Shown here piece after piece: positions 59,933 through 64,000 of a DNA stretch of 64,000 nt. The number at the start of each line of letters is the position of its first letter. Within the stretch, counting starts at the first letter, position 1. Source of the DNA: Galbula dea. Lineage: Eukaryota > Chordata > Aves > Piciformes > Galbulidae. Location of the stretch: positions 682,001 to 746,000 of the forward strand of contig VWZX01001144.1 in assembly GCA_013399015.1 (NCBI GenBank). The letters run 5' to 3'. The notes below the pieces were generated by a model. The model was not told the origin of the DNA, searched no databases, and saw only the letters and a list, made by a program, of their open reading frames with translations. The position numbers were made by a program, and so were the translations under genes.

Positions 59933-61692
59933 GTAATGCTCCTTTCAGTGATGAAGAGCAGTGATGTGAGTGTGGTTCTCCTCTCTGCTCACCTTGTGGT
60001 CCCCTTGCTGCTCACCCTTCTGGTTAACTGCAGAGCACTGCCCAGCACAAGGCAGCTCACATCCTCTTTGTAGTATAACTAATGTTGAACATCTCACTTC
60101 TGCCTAGCTTCCTAGAAAGAAATTCCCTCTCAGGTGCATTTATTTTAAGCCCTGAATCCATAACCCATGTTTTTGGGGAGGTTTAGGGTATTCACATGGA
60201 AGGCTGTTTTGCCAATCTTAGATTTCCAGTGCCCTTAAAAAGTCCACACAGAAATTCCCTCAGGTTTTCTGTGTTTCATAGAAGCATGTTGACAAAAATA
60301 ATGTGATTGAGGGAAGGCTGAAGATTTTCAAGCAAGTCCCATGGAGAACTAGCAGAGACTACTTCTCTTGAGGTGTTTAGAGATGCAGCAGAACTTTCCA
60401 TAACATAAGAAACTGGGTATTTATCAAGCTCCATTTACCTGTCTTGCCAAGTCCTCGGAAGTTCTAAGGGCTGAGGAAGCCCAAACTGCTCCTACAGTCA
60501 TGTGTGGGGTTGGAGAGGGCTTCTACAGCATAAGTTGTTTTGAGATTGTCTTGGCAAAGCTGGCTACCAGCTTTGTGCAACAAGGTAAATCGTTCTTGTC
60601 CTGGTGGACACAGAACTTTGGGTAGCCTGCATTCATCTGTCTCTCTACAGAGAAGAGGGGTATGCAAGAGGAATGTAGCACTGTGTAGTAAAATTAATGT
60701 CTTGGATACCACCAAGCAGTGATGCATTTCACCATACCAGAACTAAAAGTGACAGTTTTTTGCCTTATGTTGGCTGTGTGCAATGTGCTGTAAGAAGACA
60801 GCTTTCTGAAAAGCTTGTGTTCATTGGTTTGACTTCAAAACCAATGTCCAGGTTGCAAAATCATTGATTGTTGCCACTAGTATCTTGCTGCTTATGTGCT
60901 TCTGTGATCCCAGTGGCCATCTTTTGAGCTTACAATTTCCCCTTTCAGCAAATGTGATGCATTCAGCATCATTTCAGGCACTTCTGATTGTTGGTGTCAG
61001 TATCTGTCAAACAGAAGGTGTGAAGTACCTGTCCCTCTGCAGCACTTTGTATGCATAAATAGCTAAAGGCAATTACTTTGTCAAGGCATCAAGAATACCT
61101 TAGTGATAGCTGCCCAATGTGCCATGCAGATTTCATTCTTCTCCTGTTTTGTCCCTTAAAAATTTTTAACTGACTAATGAAATTCCACACTCCTTATTGT
61201 TATTTGAATTCTTCCAACCAGCAGACTGAAGACAGTGCCTACCTGCAGGCATTTTATATTGTCACTGATATTGCTTCCCGTGTTACAAGAGGAAAACGAC
61301 CTCAAGTTGTACCAGGGGAGGTTTAGGATGGACATTAGGAACAATTTCTTCCCCCAAAGGGTTGTCAAGGCCTGGCCCAGGCTGCCCAGGGCAGTGGTGG
61401 AGTTGCCATCCCTGGAGGGGTTTAAAAGGTGGAGATGTGGTGCTGAGGGCCATTCTTTAGTGGTGAGCTGGCAGTGCTGGGTTGACAGTTGGACTTGATG
61501 ATCTTAAAGGTCTCTTCCAACCAAAACAATTGGCTCTGATTATAGATCCTGTATTGCAGAGATTGGCTATTTTAAGTTATTCTTCAGTACTACACTTATC
61601 ACACTTCAGCTTATCACAATAAACATGTTGACTTTTCTTACACTAAAGCATTCCAGATATGAATTATCTTTTTTTTCCAACTTGCAAACCAG
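59933..61692 (+). other. Intron 20
   Basis: 1,760 nt, GT-AG, phase 1, with a plus-strand CR1 at 61284-61543. Confidence 0.85.
61284..61543 (+). mobile_element. CR1 LINE 3' fragment in intron 20
   Basis: Plus orientation; encodes a CR1 ORF2 tail remnant (GRFRMDIRNNFFPQRVVKAW) and ends GATGATCTTAAAGGTCTCTT followed by CCAACCAAAACAATT. Confidence 0.94.
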
Positions 61693-61748
61693 GTTCAGCT
61701 GCAAGCATCACTTCAGCCCCTGCTGCCACGACCAAAGGCCTCCTTCAG
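61693..61748 (+). CDS. WNK2: WNK2 exon 21: 56-nt microexon
   Basis: Two bases complete Gly, then SAASITSAPAATTKGLLQ, ending phase 0. Acceptor TTGCAAACCAG after a T-rich tract, donor TCAG|GTAACC. Only 75 nt separate it from exon 22. A Ser/Thr/Ala-rich linker with no recognised motif. Support is from the splice sites and frame continuity with exons 20 and 22. Confidence 0.75.
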
Positions 61749-61823
61749 GTAACCAGAAATTTGGAGCAGTTTTAGGCTTGGTTGTTTGTCCCTTTCAAAG
61801 TTAATCTCTCTTCTTTCCTTCAG
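61749..61823 (+). other. Intron 21: 75-nt intron
   Basis: GT-AG, phase 0, near the minimum intron size for vertebrates. The in-frame read-through contains a stop (the frame of exon 21 hits TAG at 61773-61775). Confidence 0.8.
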
Positions 61824-62515
61824 GTTGCACCTACATCATCAAGCATAACTAAACAGATGGAAACCTCTAAAAAGAGCGAGAAGGCAGAGCCTATGACTTC
61901 GTCTGCACACGCAGATAACGGAATGCAGATATCTACAGCAGATGGGGTGATAAATAACCTTCAAAGGGATGACTCTCTCGACTCTGGTTCCTACGGAAAA
62001 CAGGCTGAAACTCATGACAGCAGTACACCAGCCAAAACTATTGGCAGGTTTTCAGTAATCAGCAGGCAAGATGAGTTAACTGTCACAGCACCACACTGCT
62101 TAAGGTTCTCAGCTCCCCCAGACGTCTACTTGGATGAGCTGCCCTCCAGCCCGGATCTGAAGAGCGCTGTCCGTCGGGTGCAGACAGCCTCTTCCGTCGA
62201 CGTCCTCTGCGACCAGGCTTCCAGCGACTCCGCTGAGGAGCCTTTCCACCCCCGCCAGTCAGCCGCCGCTGCTGCCCAACTGTCCCCCCCGAGCAGCAGT
62301 GCAGCCACTGACTTAATCAAAAAGGCAGCTGCTTTTCTGCAGAGGTCTGGCAAGGTTAGCTCACCGGGCCCTGACTCACCTAATGGGCAAGGAACAAAGA
62401 TCCCTACCATCAACATCACGTCTTTCCACTCGCAGTCCTCGTACATGAGCAGCGACAACGACTCGGAATTTGAAGATGCAGATATGAAGAAAGAATTGCA
62501 GAGCCTGAGAGAAAA
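61824..62515 (+). CDS. WNK2: WNK2 exon 22: RFxV motif and start of coiled coil
   Basis: About 230 codons starting VAPTSSSITKQMETSKKSEK. SSTPAKTIGRFSVISRQDE contains an RFxV motif (RFSV at 62046-62057), the docking signal bound by the CCT domain of SPAK/OSR1. LRFSAPPDVYLDELPSSPDL, RRVQTASSVDV and ITSFHSQSSYMSSDNDSEFE are well conserved with human WNK2. The end (DADMKKELQSLREK) begins the C-terminal coiled coil. Acceptor TCTTTCCTTCAG; donor GAAAA|GTATGT, phase 2. Confidence 0.96.
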
Positions 62516-63769
62516 GTATGTTGGGTTTGCAAGCAGTGCTGGGGAAGCCTGGGTAGATAGTGCTGGGGCAGCATCTCTCCCTGTGATGAGCAAATCACCT
62601 GCTTTTTGTAGCTGTCATGAGTAAACTGAGTCTGGGCACATTGGGCATCGCTAGGATCTTCCCTCAAAAGCCACACTGCATCCTTTTATGCATCACTTTG
62701 TCAGTTCCATTTAGAAGAAGAATTCAATAATGGCATCTTTAAACCTCAGAACACTTCTGCTGCCATGTCCAGTTTCCTTACTGAAAAGCCATGTTGATAT
62801 GGTAGCATGAAATAGCACTTGTAATGCAGATGCTATTTCAGATGGCATCCAGATAACCTGAATGCTTCTGTAGGCAGCTGCCCCAGTGCTCTCTTCATGC
62901 CCTTCTCTGTGGAGGTCACTTAATATCAATTCTACAGACCCATCACTATTCCCAGACTAGCTTTTGCAGTGGATAACCTGGTACCTATTAGGTCAGACCC
63001 TTGCTTCACCTCTCATTTGATCTCTCATCCAGGTGTTGGTCCAGCCACAGCAGGAGGTTGGCTGAGCATGGCCAGGAAGCTGTGCTGCTGCCAGTCCTGA
63101 GCAGAACTAGCTTCTTCATGTTCAAATGTTTTCTTTCTTTCCTGGCAAGTGATGGGTAAAAACTAGGATTAGCTGCTTGTTTAACCAAAATGTTAAACTT
63201 ACCTGGAGGTGTTCTATGGAAGGGTTGCAAGGGTTTTACTGAATACAGTTGGGATCTTTTTGAAACAGAAACACAGTAATGCAGAACCTTTAAACTGACT
63301 TCATGGCATCATGAAGTCTGCATTATCAATAAGGTAATGAATGACTCATGTCCTAGTAGCATTTTGATGGGAAGCACTTTGTGTTCTTCATGTTAAACTC
63401 CTTCTAACTGATGTACATGCCTTGAGAAGTTAACTTTTTGAAGCCACTGGTTTGAAGACAGAAATTCTGGAATAGTTTGGAATTCTTGTCAGATCTCTTG
63501 TCAAAATCAGTGGTTTTTACTGAAGATGCTGGAAATCTTTTTAGCTGCTTCAGATCCTGCCTTTTATACATGAGTATTTGTGAAGTCAGTCCACACATTT
63601 ACTATGTAGATTGTTAGAACTTCCCATGCTCTTGGACAAGCAGTTGATTATTTTATTACCAGAGGCTCTTTTGTTTCTTTTTTTTATAACTAATTGTGCT
63701 GCCAAGATCTGCTGCCTTATCAGATGTATTGCTAGCAGAGTCCTTTTGGGTTTTTGTTTTTATGTTCAG
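62516..63769 (+). other. Intron 22
   Basis: 1,254 nt, GT-AG, phase 2, inside the coiled-coil coding region; no recognised repeat. Confidence 0.95.
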
Positions 63770-63984
63770 GCACATGAAAGAAATTGCTGAACTCCAGACT
63801 CAGCAGAAGAATGAGATAGAGGCACTGTATCTTCGGCTAGGGAAACCCCTTCCTCCCAACCTGGGCTTCCTCCACTCAGCGCCACCGAGCAGCCGGCGCC
63901 GAAGAACCAGCAAAAACAAGTTGAAAGGTGGAAAACTATTAAACCCTCTGGTCCAGCAGCTCAGGAGTGGAACATCAAGCACAA
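63770..63984 (+). CDS. WNK2: WNK2 exon 23: C-terminal coiled coil and basic tail
   Basis: One base completes Lys, then HMKEIAELQTQQKNEIEALY, LRLGKPLPPNLGF, a basic run SSRRRRTSKNKLKGGK and LLNPLVQQLRSGTSST. The coiled coil is thought to mediate WNK oligomerisation. Acceptor TTTTTATGTTCAG. The donor is less certain: ACAA|GTAGGT (used here) or GTAG|GTACAC four bases further on; the window ends 16 bases later. Identity is clear from the conserved LGKPLPPN and KLLNPLV text. Confidence 0.93.
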
Positions 63985-64000
63985 GTAGGTACACTAGGCT

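Larger units (their letters stand above)
1..64000 (+). other. WNK2: WNK2 gene body, partial at both ends
   Basis: Twenty-two coding exons on the + strand splice into one uninterrupted reading frame of about 1,778 codons. The product is a WNK-family Ser/Thr kinase, a chloride- and osmo-sensing cytoplasmic enzyme. From family knowledge, it phosphorylates SPAK and OSR1, which in turn control cation-chloride cotransporters; WNK2 has also been linked to restraint of ERK signalling. Domain order seen here is kinase (without its N-lobe tip), first CCT-like domain, acidic degron motif, Pro/Gln-rich linker, second CCT-like domain, Pro-rich linker, RFxV motif, coiled coil. WNK2 rather than a paralogue is preferred because of the CICKNKEERYEIKDLL and LRLWVEDPKKLKGKPKDNG text. 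Exon 1 and the final exons are outside the window, since human WNK2 is roughly 2,300 residues long. Confidence 0.95.

Noticed and set aside
61235..61498. Open frame reading EENDLKLYQGRFRMDIRNNF in intron 20
   Set aside because: CR1 ORF2 remnant of the 61284-61543 element, not an extra WNK2 exon.
1..64000. Search for tRNA, rRNA, microRNA hairpins, endogenous retroviral genes, CRISPR arrays or bacterial-type systems
   Set aside because: Nothing recognisable was seen; all supported content is explained by WNK2 exons, introns and CR1 or simple repeats.

Overview
This window is vertebrate nuclear DNA, almost certainly from a bird. It carries the middle of one multi-exon gene on the + strand, which I identify as WNK2 (with-no-lysine kinase 2). 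The bird assignment rests on at least nine CR1 LINE 3' ends. These are the dominant interspersed repeats of avian genomes, and no Alu, L1 or B1-type mammalian repeat is visible. The WNK2 assignment (rather than WNK1, WNK3 or WNK4) rests on the kinase and first CCT-like domain: the text IIGECICKNKEERYEIKDLL, the link ALRLWVEDPKKLKGKPKDNG, and a C-terminal half containing SLDEKLRNLLYQEYVP, an RFSV motif and a terminal coiled coil.

Layout. Positions 1-16372 are the 3' part of intron 1; exon 1 (N-terminus, glycine loop and the unusual WNK lysine) lies upstream of the window. Exons 2-5 (16373-31717) encode most of the kinase domain. Exons 6-7 (32466-35778) encode the kinase end, the first CCT-like (OSR1_C/PF2) domain and the acidic KLHL3-binding motif. 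Exons 8-13 (38955-51651) encode a long Pro/Gln-rich linker. Exons 14-16 (54123-54825) encode a basic stretch plus the second CCT-like domain. Exons 17-21 (55293-61748) encode a second Pro-rich linker, mostly in one large GC-rich exon 19. Exons 22-23 (61824-about 63984) encode the RFxV motif and the C-terminal coiled coil. The last exons and the 3' UTR are beyond the window. The 22 exons join in one continuous frame of about 1,778 codons. Every intron is GT-AG except intron 14, which is GC-AG. Exon numbers are local: I call the first exon in the window exon 2 because the kinase text begins where the family's second exon does.

The rest is intron: CR1 fragments, microsatellites, a few minisatellite-like tandem duplications and unremarkable unique sequence. 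CR1 copies are all in minus orientation up to about 49 kb and all in plus orientation from 55 kb. I see no second gene, RNA gene, CRISPR array or prokaryotic feature, and no undescribed system that I can support. The most interesting items concern the gene's architecture: a coding-like but broken block in intron 8 where WNK1 carries its HSN2 exon, a short GC-AG intron, matching intron positions in the two CCT-like domains, a run of skippable phase-0 exons with two NAGNAG acceptors, a 75-nt intron, and a possible intronic polyadenylation isoform after exon 19.
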